Source of the DNA: Clostridium oryzae
GTDB taxonomy: Bacteria; Bacillota; Clostridia; Clostridiales; Clostridiaceae
Direction: 5' to 3'
DNA: 64,000 bases
Assembly (NCBI RefSeq): GCF_002029235.1
Contig: NZ_MZGV01000001.1
Coordinates: forward strand, 1-64,000
Position numbers and translations under genes: made by a program. Below are positions 17,535-25,307 of the stretch, one piece after another (position 1 is the first letter of the stretch; each line of letters starts with the position of its first letter). The notes under the pieces were generated by a model. That model saw only the letters and a list, made by a program, of their open reading frames with translations. It was not told the origin of the DNA and searched no databases.

Positions 17535-17774
17535 TAGTCTAATAGTTGCCAGGTATATGATAGCTGTATAGCAAATATAAAAGCTTAATTAGCTGAAGTT
17601 TGCTATATGCAAAAGAAGGATACTTAAGAGATTAATAGTCTTTTAGGTATTCTTCTGTTACAGAGGAACATTTTGAATATCTCATTTATCTAGTGTAGAA
17701 TAATAACATCTAATGAGTTTTGTACATGAATACACAAATCGCTGAAGCTGTTTCTCTACAGTTCAGCAAAGGGG
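17535..17774 (+). promoter_or_regulatory. Hairpin-rich spacer between binding protein and sensor kinase
   Basis: Three stems are visible. TATAGCAAA (17567-17575) pairs with TTTGCTATA (17599-17607). A 17-bp wobble-containing stem (17614-17630 with 17640-17656) follows. The third pairs GCTGAAGCTGT (17741-17751) with ACAGTTCAGC (17758-17767) and ends directly before AAAGGGG of the kinase gene. None has a T-run. They may stabilise the upstream mRNA, attenuate read-through or limit kinase translation. Confidence 0.45.
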
Positions 17775-19658
17775 ATGGCAGCCATTTTATTATTTGAAAA
17801 GGGAAAAAACACATTTAATAACATGTCTTTAAATAGAAAATTGATATTTTCATATATCCTTATAATAATGATACCTGTTTTAGGAGTTTCCTTTTTTGTT
17901 TTTAATAGTTTAAGACATAAATATATTGAGGATGCTATTAAAAAAAATGATTATATTCTGGGACTTGAAGAAACCAAGGTAGTTAATAATGTGAATACTA
18001 TGCAGACAATGGTCCAGAAAATATTAGCTAGCAAGCAATTAGTAGACTATATACAGCGGAAAGGCAGAACACCAAGTCAGGAATTAATTGATATAAATAT
18101 TAATGTGGTTCAGGATATCGAAAATCTGCAATATAGTAATCCTATTATTGAGGACATAAAAATCTACACAAGTAATCCTTACCCTAAGGAGATAAGTCCG
18201 CTTATTTTTAGGGAAGATAGAATAGACAAATTTCAGTGGTACAAAAATGTTAAAAATAGTAAAGGAAATGAATATTGGGATATCAATTTCAGAGTTAAAC
18301 GAGATTTTAATAATCTTGTTACTAAATTTAAAAGTGGTGAGGATATAGTATCAATAAACAAAAAAATATATTCTTATTCAAAAAAGGACGTAGGTTTTCT
18401 TGAGATAGATATGCTCTCTAAGAATTTTTTCCCTACAATGTACAGCAGAACAGATGTACAGGGCTCTCAGATTGTTGCTGTAGATAAAGATTATAAGGTA
18501 CACATTAATAGGAAAAGTACGCTTATTAATAAACTGCAGGTTACCCAAAAGATAATTAAAAACAAAATTAAAAATATAAACAATAAGAAGGATGGATATT
18601 TATACTTAGGGAATGATCGACATATTGTTATGATATATAAATATGTTCCAGGAATCGATTGCTATATTTTAAATATTGTATCTTTAGATTCAGTATATAA
18701 AAATATAGAAAGTACAAGGAATATAGTTGTTATGATAACATTGATCACTATACTAGCACTTATTGTTGTAACAAATTTTATAAATTCATTGATATTAAAA
18801 AAACTCCACATAATGATCGATACTGTTAGCAGTATTGAAAAAGGAAATTTTGATGTAAAACTTAATCTGTACAGTGACGATGAATTAGGACAGCTTGCTC
18901 ATCAGTTCCGAAAACTTATACGCAAAATAAAGGAGCTTATTGAAGATGAGGTAAACAAAAAAGAATCAACAAAAGAAGTTGAACTTAGAGCTCTGCAGAC
19001 TCAGATAGATTCACATTTTTTATATAACACACTGGAAAATATAAAAATGATAGCCGAAATAGAGGAGCAGTATCTGATATCTGATTCAATAACGGCTCTT
19101 GGTAATATGATGAAATATAATATGAAATGGAATAGTGAATATGTAGCGCTGAAAGAAGAAATAGCTCACATAAAAAATTATATTGAACTTATGAATTTAA
19201 GATATGAGAATAAAATAAAGCTCAGATTTGATATAAATGAAGATATTAATAATTGTGCAATATTAAAACTAAGTTTACAGCCAATAATAGAAAATTCGGT
19301 GAAGTACGCTATTAGCTATAGAATAGAGAATGGTATAGATATATTGATAAAAGCGAGGGAAAATGAAAAGAACATATATATAGATATACTTGATAACGGG
19401 ATAGGTATCGATCAAATAAATCTGTTTGAAATAAATAATGAACTTCGTAATGGAAAAGGCGGAGAGGAACTTAAAACTAAAGAACCCACATATTCTAAAA
19501 AGGGTAATGGGTTAGGATTAAAGAATGTGAACGAAAGAATGAAACTTTTTTATGGACAGGCTTATGGAATATATATAGAGAGTGAACAGAACAATTTTAC
19601 TAAAGTCACATTGAATCTTCCAAAAATATATGTCACAGGGGGGAGCAAAAATGTATAA
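17775..19658 (+). CDS. Sensor histidine kinase, YesM type
   Basis: This membrane kinase probably senses extracellular sugar or the loaded binding protein. Membrane helices lie at about residues 24-46 and 315-338 and flank an extracellular dCache-like sensor. A HAMP domain (about 340-390), the His_kinase block with phospho-accepting His in DSHFLYNTLENIKMIAE, and an ATPase domain with LQPIIENSVKYA, DNGIGID and GNGLGLKNVNER follow. The start is uncertain: ATG 17775 touches the ribosome site AAAGGGG with no spacer, and ATG 17823 lacks a well-placed one. It overlaps the response regulator gene by 8 bases. Confidence 0.9.
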   Translation: MAAILLFEKGKNTFNNMSLNRKLIFSYILIIMIPVLGVSFFVFNSLRHKYIEDAIKKNDYILGLEETKVVNNVNTMQTMVQKILASKQLVDYIQRKGRTPSQELIDININVVQDIENLQYSNPIIEDIKIYTSNPYPKEISPLIFREDRIDKFQWYKNVKNSKGNEYWDINFRVKRDFNNLVTKFKSGEDIVSINKKIYSYSKKDVGFLEIDMLSKNFFPTMYSRTDVQGSQIVAVDKDYKVHINRKSTLINKLQVTQKIIKNKIKNINNKKDGYLYLGNDRHIVMIYKYVPGIDCYILNIVSLDSVYKNIESTRNIVVMITLITILALIVVTNFINSLILKKLHIMIDTVSSIEKGNFDVKLNLYSDDELGQLAHQFRKLIRKIKELIEDEVNKKESTKEVELRALQTQIDSHFLYNTLENIKMIAEIEEQYLISDSITALGNMMKYNMKWNSEYVALKEEIAHIKNYIELMNLRYENKIKLRFDINEDINNCAILKLSLQPIIENSVKYAISYRIENGIDILIKARENEKNIYIDILDNGIGIDQINLFEINNELRNGKGGEELKTKEPTYSKKGNGLGLKNVNERMKLFYGQAYGIYIESEQNNFTKVTLNLPKIYVTGGSKNV

Positions 19659-21204
19659 AGCATTGGTAGTAGATGATGAGCATTTTATTAGACTTGGTAT
19701 AAAGGCTATGCTAGAACGATATAAGGAAAGCTTTTACACCGTATATACTGCCAGAAATGGTGTGGAAGCACTAAAGCTAATGGAAAAAGAGCAGATTGAT
19801 TTAGTAATAACTGATATTCGTATGCCTGATATGGATGGCATGGAGCTAATAAAAAACATCTATTCTTTCACAAACAAACCTGAAATGCTTATTCTAAGTG
19901 GGTACGATGAATTTGAATATGCGGCTAATGCACTTAGATACGGAGTAAGGGATTATATATTAAAGCCAATTGAGAGAACTAAGTTCTATGATGTATTGGG
20001 AAACGTAGAAAAAATATTAGAAAATAAACAAAACAGTAAGTCTAAAAACCTTAAATTAGAAGAATGCATAAAAGTATTTAAAAAATTTCAATTGGGCTAT
20101 TTGCTTTTAAATAACAGGCTTACAGATGAAGAACGAGACATTATATTAAAATTTGTAGATATATCTTTGTTAAAAAGTAAATTTTATATTTCGCTTATTG
20201 TAAGAAGGGATGGAAAAGCTTCGGAGGACACGATATTTGTAGTTAATAGTATATTAGAAGGAAAGCAGTCAATAACCCCAGGAGACTACATAATATTTGA
20301 GGATACCTGCTCTAATGTAGTGCTGCTATCTAAAAGCGGAAATGCGATTATGGAATTGGATAGTTATTTTAGAAGTCATAATACATGTAAATATTTCACT
20401 GTAATATATGATTCTCTTATCGAAACAAGTAATGTAGAATGCACATATAAAATATTGCGGAAAATGATTTACTATAAACTCGTAATGCAGGATATAAATA
20501 CACTAAAATATTCAGACATACAAAACAAGAGAAAAGAGGAATATAAAGTCCCTACAGAAAAGATAAATCATATATACACACTTTTAGGCAGCAATAGAAA
20601 TGAGGAAATGCAGCGAATAGTTGATGAAGTTCTTGATTATAATGCGATTTGTAATAGTGATATAGGTTATCTGATTGATGTATTTAAGGAATTAAAGCAT
20701 GTACTAATAGATAAGATAAAAGAAAAGTATTTTTATGAATCGGAACCTAAATTCAGTAAGTACGATAAAATAGGAAAACTCCAAAATTACTCTGATTTGT
20801 ATGAATACTATCATGATATGAAAGAATATATAAATTATATGAATGCGTATATAGAGGCTATAAAGGGAGATTATAACGATAAAATATGTATATATAAGGC
20901 ATTAGACTATATTAATCAAAATTATGAAAAACCTATTAATCTGACAATAGTATCAAATTATGTATCGATGAATTATTCTTACTTCAGCAAACTATTTAAA
21001 GAACATACTGGAGAAAGTTTTATAAACTATATAAGAAGAATAAGAATGGATAAAGCTAAAGAACTGCTTAGCCAATCTTCATATAAGATATATGAAGTAG
21101 GAGAAAGAGTCGGCTATGAGGATACAAAACAATTTACTAAAGCCTTCAGAAAGTTTACAAGCATATCACCAAGAGAATATAGGCAAAAATATATAAACGA
21201 ATAG
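19651..21204 (+). CDS. Response regulator with AraC-type DNA-binding domain, YesN type
   Basis: This is the partner of the kinase at 17775. The receiver domain is residues 1-120, with the phospho-Asp in LVITDIRMPDMDG and the signalling Lys in YILKPIERT. A long middle region of unknown role follows, then a C-terminal AraC domain with two helix-turn-helix motifs (about residues 415-517; PINLTIVSNYVSMNYSYFSK and SYKIYEVGERVGYED). ATG 19651 is chosen because GGGGGGAG ends five bases before it. Likely targets are the two promoters with CACACCTTTTT boxes (9355 and 15625), an inference from locus and spacing. Confidence 0.92.
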   Translation: MYKALVVDDEHFIRLGIKAMLERYKESFYTVYTARNGVEALKLMEKEQIDLVITDIRMPDMDGMELIKNIYSFTNKPEMLILSGYDEFEYAANALRYGVRDYILKPIERTKFYDVLGNVEKILENKQNSKSKNLKLEECIKVFKKFQLGYLLLNNRLTDEERDIILKFVDISLLKSKFYISLIVRRDGKASEDTIFVVNSILEGKQSITPGDYIIFEDTCSNVVLLSKSGNAIMELDSYFRSHNTCKYFTVIYDSLIETSNVECTYKILRKMIYYKLVMQDINTLKYSDIQNKRKEEYKVPTEKINHIYTLLGSNRNEEMQRIVDEVLDYNAICNSDIGYLIDVFKELKHVLIDKIKEKYFYESEPKFSKYDKIGKLQNYSDLYEYYHDMKEYINYMNAYIEAIKGDYNDKICIYKALDYINQNYEKPINLTIVSNYVSMNYSYFSKLFKEHTGESFINYIRRIRMDKAKELLSQSSYKIYEVGERVGYEDTKQFTKAFRKFTSISPREYRQKYINE

Positions 21205-21271
21205 ATTTTTGCCGCAAAAATGAATTAACAGCATATGAAAATTTTCAATAGTATGAAAAGCTGAATAATAG

Positions 21272-21326
21272 AAAGGGTATAACAGTTGGCAGCATTTTAT
21301 TTGCAGCTGAACGTTATGCCCTTTTT
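21272..21326 (+). terminator. Terminator of the sugar locus
   Basis: A two-part stem, GGGTATAAC pairing with GTTATGCCC with an inner AGTT/AACG and CAGC/GCAG region, followed by CTTTTT, ends the kinase-regulator transcript. Confidence 0.85.
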
Positions 21327-21452
21327 AAAATTATAATTTTAAAAGAAAAATGTAGAAATAGTGAGCTATTTATTTAATAAATAGAGAAAAATAGAGAAAG
21401 CTTATCATAAGCTGCCTAAAGTACCATACAATTTTAGTCAAAATAATGTATA

Positions 21453-21521
21453 ATATATAATGAAACGCTGCGATAGCTTATTTTATTTATGACAAAAAAT
21501 TAAAGAAAGCGTTTTTTTACT
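21453..21521 (+). other. Short transcript-like unit with terminator
   Basis: AAACGCT near 21463 pairs with AGCGTTT near 21509, followed by T residues. A TATAAT-like -10 lies just upstream around 21448. This could be a small RNA of about 60 bases or a terminator fragment. No ORF is present. Confidence 0.25.
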
Positions 21522-21572
21522 CGAATAAATTGTTAATTTAGCTGCTTTATCTCAGTTTAGCGATTTTGCTAA

Positions 21573-21629
21573 TGACTTAAGCGTGCCGAAAATTACTTAA
21601 GTAATGTGACTCTCGGTAGGCTTAAATCA
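21573..21629 (+). promoter_or_regulatory. Three-step hairpin in the leader of the ATPase-LexA gene
   Basis: TGACTTAAGC (21573-21582) pairs with GCTTAAATCA (21620-21629), with one mismatch. CCGA (21586-21589) pairs with TCGG (21613-21616), and the tip is the palindrome ATTACTTAAGTAAT (21592-21605). The stems are separated by internal loops GTG/TAG and AA/GTGACTC. It ends 43 bases before the ribosome binding site of the gene at 21686. The layered form suggests a folded leader RNA rather than a terminator. Confidence 0.45.
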
Positions 21630-21685
21630 GGTCGTGTAAAGTTGAAATATAGATTTACTTACAGGGTAGAAAAGGAGGTGGAATT

Positions 21686-23170
21686 TTGGAACTGGATAAA
21701 TTACAGAAAAGAGTGGTTATGGGCAAACCATTTGGCTGTAGCGTAATAAAAGGTAGCGAGAAGACCGGAAAAACTACTATTGCAGCCCATAGGGCTTTAT
21801 ATCTTCAAAGCAGTTACTGTTTATATGAACATGAAAAAGTTATAGTTGTTTCGAAGAACACAGAGAGTAAAGAGACAATCAAAAACATTTATTATACAGA
21901 AAAAGCAAAAGGTTTATATGAATACATAACTTTATTTTCAATAAGTAATAGCTATGCGCCTGACTTTGTTACTGTAGATGAAATTACAGAAAAACTGTAT
22001 CGTAAAAATACATATGATTATATTGAAGCAAGTGAGAGGCAGCGTCTTGAGATTATTAAAGAATGCATAAATGAATTAGATGCAGCTTATAGCAAGTTGA
22101 AATTTGTTAGGAATGGTGACGTGGACTTTATAAAAGACGAAATAGACTGGATGAAGGCTTGCAATATAAATGACACTGAAACATATCAGAATGTAAAACG
22201 TATTGGAAGAAAAACAAATAGAAATATGATTTGCAGAAAGAGACTAAATAGAAACTCTGCTGGAAGAGAAGCTATGTTCCAAATATTCACAGCTTATAAT
22301 CAGAAAATGAGACAAGCTGGACTTATAGATAGAGAGGATAAAGAAGATTTGGCATTGGAAAGCTTAAAAATGCTAGATTTAGATAGATATACGCATATTA
22401 TAGTAGATGATGCACAGGTTCTTTCTAAAAAAGAGTTGGATATGATTGTTGCACTTGGGAGTGAAAGGACATACTCTAGTATAATGCTATTGATCAATAA
22501 TAATATTAAATGCTGTGTTAATGGATCATGGCTGGTAAAAACAAGGAAACAAAGAGAAATCAGTTTGAAATTTGATTTTAAAAATAGCTATCTAAAGAAA
22601 TCATATAAAGAAATAAATAAAATTAAATACAATATAAATCAGAAAAAAAGTGATAGATATATTGAGAAGTATGCTTATTATGATTTGAATAAAAAAATAA
22701 AATTTGATTTTGAAATAGATGCATCGAATAGGAAAGAATTTATACTGAAACAAGATGATCAAGATATGATATGCCAGGAGGAAGAACTTAGAAATCTTCC
22801 TGTATATAGCTACATAGCTGCTGGAAATCCTATTATGATGAATGACGAACTACAGGGAACCTTTAGAATGCCTAATATTTGGCTTAAGGGTAAAAGGGAT
22901 TGTTTCATACTTAAGGTTCGTGGAGATAGTATGATGGGTGCTGATATAGAAGATGGTGATAGTGTAGTAATAAAACAGCAAAACACAGCCGTCAGCGGTG
23001 ATATCGTTGCTGTTGATATATCAGGCAGTACAACATTAAAGAGGCTTTATATTGGCAAGAAGGGAGTATTTCTTATGCCGGAAAATGAGAAATATTCACC
23101 GATACCTGTAAAGGATGATAACACAAGAATATTAGGAGTAGTTGCAGGCATTTTGAAGTCTGTGAATTAA
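21686..23170 (+). CDS. Truncated HelD/UvrD-like ATPase fused to a LexA-type S24 peptidase
   Basis: The 494-residue protein starts with a superfamily 1 helicase 1A domain. Walker A is GSEKTGKT (residues 23-30) and Walker B IIVDDAQ (238-244). Motifs IV-VI and domain 2A are absent. A lysine-rich linker (about 285-365) leads to a full LexA/UmuD-like domain. This has the cleavage site Ala379-Gly380 (YIAAG), Ser415 (VRGDSM) and Lys452 (TTLKRL). The Ser-Lys distance of 37 equals that of E. coli LexA (S119-K156), and Gly to Ser is 35 versus 34. There is no LexA DNA-binding domain. TTG 21686 follows AAGGAGGTG by five bases. Self-cleavage on RecA activation, separating the ATPase from the peptidase, is inferred. 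Confidence 0.85.
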   Translation: MELDKLQKRVVMGKPFGCSVIKGSEKTGKTTIAAHRALYLQSSYCLYEHEKVIVVSKNTESKETIKNIYYTEKAKGLYEYITLFSISNSYAPDFVTVDEITEKLYRKNTYDYIEASERQRLEIIKECINELDAAYSKLKFVRNGDVDFIKDEIDWMKACNINDTETYQNVKRIGRKTNRNMICRKRLNRNSAGREAMFQIFTAYNQKMRQAGLIDREDKEDLALESLKMLDLDRYTHIIVDDAQVLSKKELDMIVALGSERTYSSIMLLINNNIKCCVNGSWLVKTRKQREISLKFDFKNSYLKKSYKEINKIKYNINQKKSDRYIEKYAYYDLNKKIKFDFEIDASNRKEFILKQDDQDMICQEEELRNLPVYSYIAAGNPIMMNDELQGTFRMPNIWLKGKRDCFILKVRGDSMMGADIEDGDSVVIKQQNTAVSGDIVAVDISGSTTLKRLYIGKKGVFLMPENEKYSPIPVKDDNTRILGVVAGILKSVN

Positions 23171-23232
23171 GAGAATAAGACAACAGAAGCAATAAAATAA
23201 AAGCATTATATAAAGTTTAAGGATCAGGGCAT

Positions 23233-23423
23233 AAAAAAGATTACATCTAAGTAGGCATTTGGAGTGAATTTAGCAATTACCCATGTCTTTTAGGCAAATT
23301 TCCGTTAAGATGGCGAATTGTTTGAGGCGTAGCCGAGTTTTGAGCCATTAGGAAATTTGCCTAAAGGATGTGGTATAATTGCTTAATGAGCGGAACTGGC
23401 CTACGTAGGATGTAATCTTTTTT
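23233..23423 (+). repeat. Family 1 long-hairpin repeat, full copy (a)
   Basis: A 191-base element folds on itself along its length. The outer arms are GATTACATC (23239-23247) and GATGTAATC (23409-23417), flanked by A6 and T6. Further inside, CTTTTAGGCAAATTTCC pairs with GGAAATTTGCCTAAAGG and ATGG with CCAT. The tip contains GAGGCGTAGCCGAGT. It occupies most of the 314-base gap between the ATPase-LexA gene and manC and can act as a terminator. It is the reverse complement of the copy at 39323. Confidence 0.85.
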
Positions 23424-23484
23424 AGTGACAATATCATTCCTTCAGTCATAGTATGAATCATACAAGTAACTGGAGGGATGAATT

Positions 23485-24552
23485 TTGCTTTATGCATTGG
23501 TCCTTGCAGGAGGTAAAGGAACCCGTCTCTATCCGCTGTCAAGGGCAGATAAACCTAAACAATTTTTAAAGTTCATAAACGACAAGAGTTTTTTAAGGAA
23601 TACTGTGGATAGAATAAGGCCTCTTGTGGAAAAAGAAAAAATATGTATCGTAACTAACGAAGAATATTATGAAAAGGTAAAAGAAGAGCTGCCAGAAATT
23701 GATGAGGAAAATATATTCGTAGAACCAAAAAACAAAGAAACTGCTACCTGTATTGGTCTCTCTGCTATTAAGCTTCTTAAAAAAGATAAGGATGCAGTAA
23801 TGATGGTTTTTCCATCAGATCACCATATAAGTGGAGAAAAGTCGTTTCTGGATACATTAAAACAAGCTGTTGATATAGCAGACAAGAGAAGAGGCATAGT
23901 TACTATAGGTATAGAACCAACTAGACCTGAAACTGGATACGGATATATACAGATGGGGCCTAGAGTAACTGCTGGTATAAGCACATATAGAATAGAGCGT
24001 TTCACTGAAAAACCTAACTTGGAGGTAGCTAAAGACTTTTTGACAGATGGGACATACTTATGGAACAGCGGAGTCTTTGTGTGGAGAGCTGATGTATTCT
24101 TACGGGAAATGGAAAAATACCTTCCTAAAATGTATAAAAACCTTATGGATATATATCAACATATAGATATGGACGATGAAAAAGAAATAATTAAGGAAAA
24201 GTACTCTTTAATTGATGGTATATCAGTGGACTTTGGAATAATGCAGAGAACAAGAAAAGCTTATGTGATAAAAGGTGAGTTTCAATGGGATGATATTGGT
24301 ACCTTTGAGGCCTTGGGAAGATTTTTGAAAAAGGAAAATACTAATAATATATTTGGAAATACTTACTTAGAAGAAAGCGAAAATTGTACAGTATTCTCGG
24401 AAGATAGGTTAGTAATAGGTTTTGGTATAAAGGATTTAGTAATAGTAGAGTCCGAGGGAATCATCCTGATAATGGATAAACAAAAAGATCAGGAGATGAA
24501 ACAGCTAATAAACAATATGAAAAATGAAGCTAGTCTTAATGAATACGTCTAG
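23485..24552 (+). CDS. manC: Mannose-1-phosphate guanylyltransferase (GDP-mannose pyrophosphorylase)
   Basis: The enzyme makes GDP-mannose from mannose 1-phosphate and GTP. The N-terminal nucleotidyltransferase signature is LVLAGGKGTRLYPLSRADKPKQ split as LAGGKGTRLYPLS plus KPKQ. Other motifs are FVEPKNKETATC, MVFPSDHHIS and the sugar-binding region FTEKPNLEVAKDFL. The length of 355 residues is that of the single-domain form without the isomerase half. TTG 23485 is chosen from GGAGGG seven bases upstream. It lies 37 kb from the AlgD-like dehydrogenase at 61021, which would use its product. Confidence 0.92.
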   Translation: MLYALVLAGGKGTRLYPLSRADKPKQFLKFINDKSFLRNTVDRIRPLVEKEKICIVTNEEYYEKVKEELPEIDEENIFVEPKNKETATCIGLSAIKLLKKDKDAVMMVFPSDHHISGEKSFLDTLKQAVDIADKRRGIVTIGIEPTRPETGYGYIQMGPRVTAGISTYRIERFTEKPNLEVAKDFLTDGTYLWNSGVFVWRADVFLREMEKYLPKMYKNLMDIYQHIDMDDEKEIIKEKYSLIDGISVDFGIMQRTRKAYVIKGEFQWDDIGTFEALGRFLKKENTNNIFGNTYLEESENCTVFSEDRLVIGFGIKDLVIVESEGIILIMDKQKDQEMKQLINNMKNEASLNEYV

Positions 24553-24596
24553 CATATCTTTTCTTTATTAAAAGATCATAAATTCAATTCTCTTCA

Positions 24597-24650
24597 GGGA
24601 CAGATCACATCCCTAAAATTCTATTTTGCAGAGATCTGTCCCGTTTAAAT
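24597..24650 (+). terminator. Hairpin after manC
   Basis: The perfect 10-bp stem GGGACAGATC / GATCTGTCCC (24597-24606 with 24633-24642) is followed by a modest T-rich stretch. Confidence 0.6.
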
Positions 24651-24683
24651 TTTCTAAGATTATATCCTTTAATAAAATTCGTG

Positions 24684-24737
24684 TTACAAGTGTTTAATGA
24701 ACGGATCAATCTTCGTAGTGGCACAACATTTTTTTTA
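24684..24737 (+). repeat. Family 1 repeat, right-half copy upstream of arsR-cadA
   Basis: The first 48 bases match 27657-27704 at 44 of 48 positions, in the same orientation. The pattern (TTTAATGAACGGA, CGTAGTG, then a T-run) resembles the right end of the full copy at 23233. The two half copies flank the arsR-cadA pair as direct repeats. Confidence 0.65.
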
Positions 24738-24744
24738 TGGGCAA

Positions 24745-24803
24745 TTGACATTATCGAAAACTAGGAGTATCATGAACATATGAACAATAATTCATATGTT
24801 CAT
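24745..24803 (+). promoter_or_regulatory. Promoter and operator of the metal-responsive arsR gene
   Basis: A -35 TTGACA (24745-24750), a 17-base spacer and a -10 TATCAT (24768-24773). A perfect 13-bp inverted repeat, ATGAACATATGAA (24772-24784) and TTCATATGTTCAT (24791-24803), overlaps the end of the -10 and the start site. It contains the ATGAACA half-site seen in SmtB/CadC operators. This is a classic autorepression layout. Confidence 0.85.
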
Positions 24804-24817
24804 ATAAGGAGGAGAAT

Positions 24818-25186
24818 ATGAGTAATTTGAAAAACGAAATAGAAAGCTGTGAAATAACCAAAACTCACAAGGATATTATTGATAAGGTGAAAGATTTATT
24901 ACCTGAAGAAGAGAAATTATACGATCTTGCAGAATTATTTAAAGTGTTTGGGGATAGTACAAGAATAAAAATTATATGTGTACTTTTTGAATCAGAAATG
25001 TGTGTCTGTGATATATCTGCAATATTAGGTATGAGCCAGTCAGCTGTTTCACATCAGTTAAGAGTACTAAAACAGGCGAAGCTCGTTAAGTATAGAAAAG
25101 ATGGAAAAGTAGTTTATTATTCATTAGATGATGAGCATATAAAGGCTATTTTTAATATGGGGCTTGAACATATTGAAGAAATGTAA
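24818..25186 (+). CDS. ArsR/SmtB family metal-sensing repressor
   Basis: This 122-residue winged-helix repressor releases DNA on binding metal. The recognition region is CDISAILGMSQSAVSHQLRVLKQAKLV, given here as MSQSAVSHQLRVLKQ. It carries the alpha-5 metal site pattern DxHx10HxxE (DEH ... HIEE at the C-terminus), as in the Zn sensor CzrA/SmtB. It also has MCVCD cysteines at alpha-3 as in CadC, so it may sense Cd/Pb as well as Zn. It lies 121 bases before the P-type ATPase and just after its own operator. Confidence 0.92.
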   Translation: MSNLKNEIESCEITKTHKDIIDKVKDLLPEEEKLYDLAELFKVFGDSTRIKIICVLFESEMCVCDISAILGMSQSAVSHQLRVLKQAKLVKYRKDGKVVYYSLDDEHIKAIFNMGLEHIEEM

Positions 25187-25196
25187 AATTAGTATA

Positions 25197-25292
25197 AATT
25201 ACAAATAGGGAATGAGGAATTATAGAAGAAATTCTGGTATGCAGAATTCTTATCGCCTTGTTAATTCCTAATTCTTAATTACTTTATTACAT
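25197..25292 (+). repeat. Family 2 hairpin repeat between arsR and cadA
   Basis: A central stem AGAAATTCTG / GCAGAATTCT (25226-25250) is flanked by GGAATGAGGAATTA and TTAATTCCTAATTCTTAATTA. It begins about 10 bases after the arsR stop. Similar sequences occur at 27570, 34905, 43600, 44380 and 45315. Confidence 0.6.
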
Positions 25293-25307
25293 AAGGGGGG
25301 TATAGAT

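Noticed and set aside
23485-24552. manC as part of an operon with the ATPase-LexA gene
   Set aside because: A full terminator-like repeat fills the gap between them, and no functional link is apparent.
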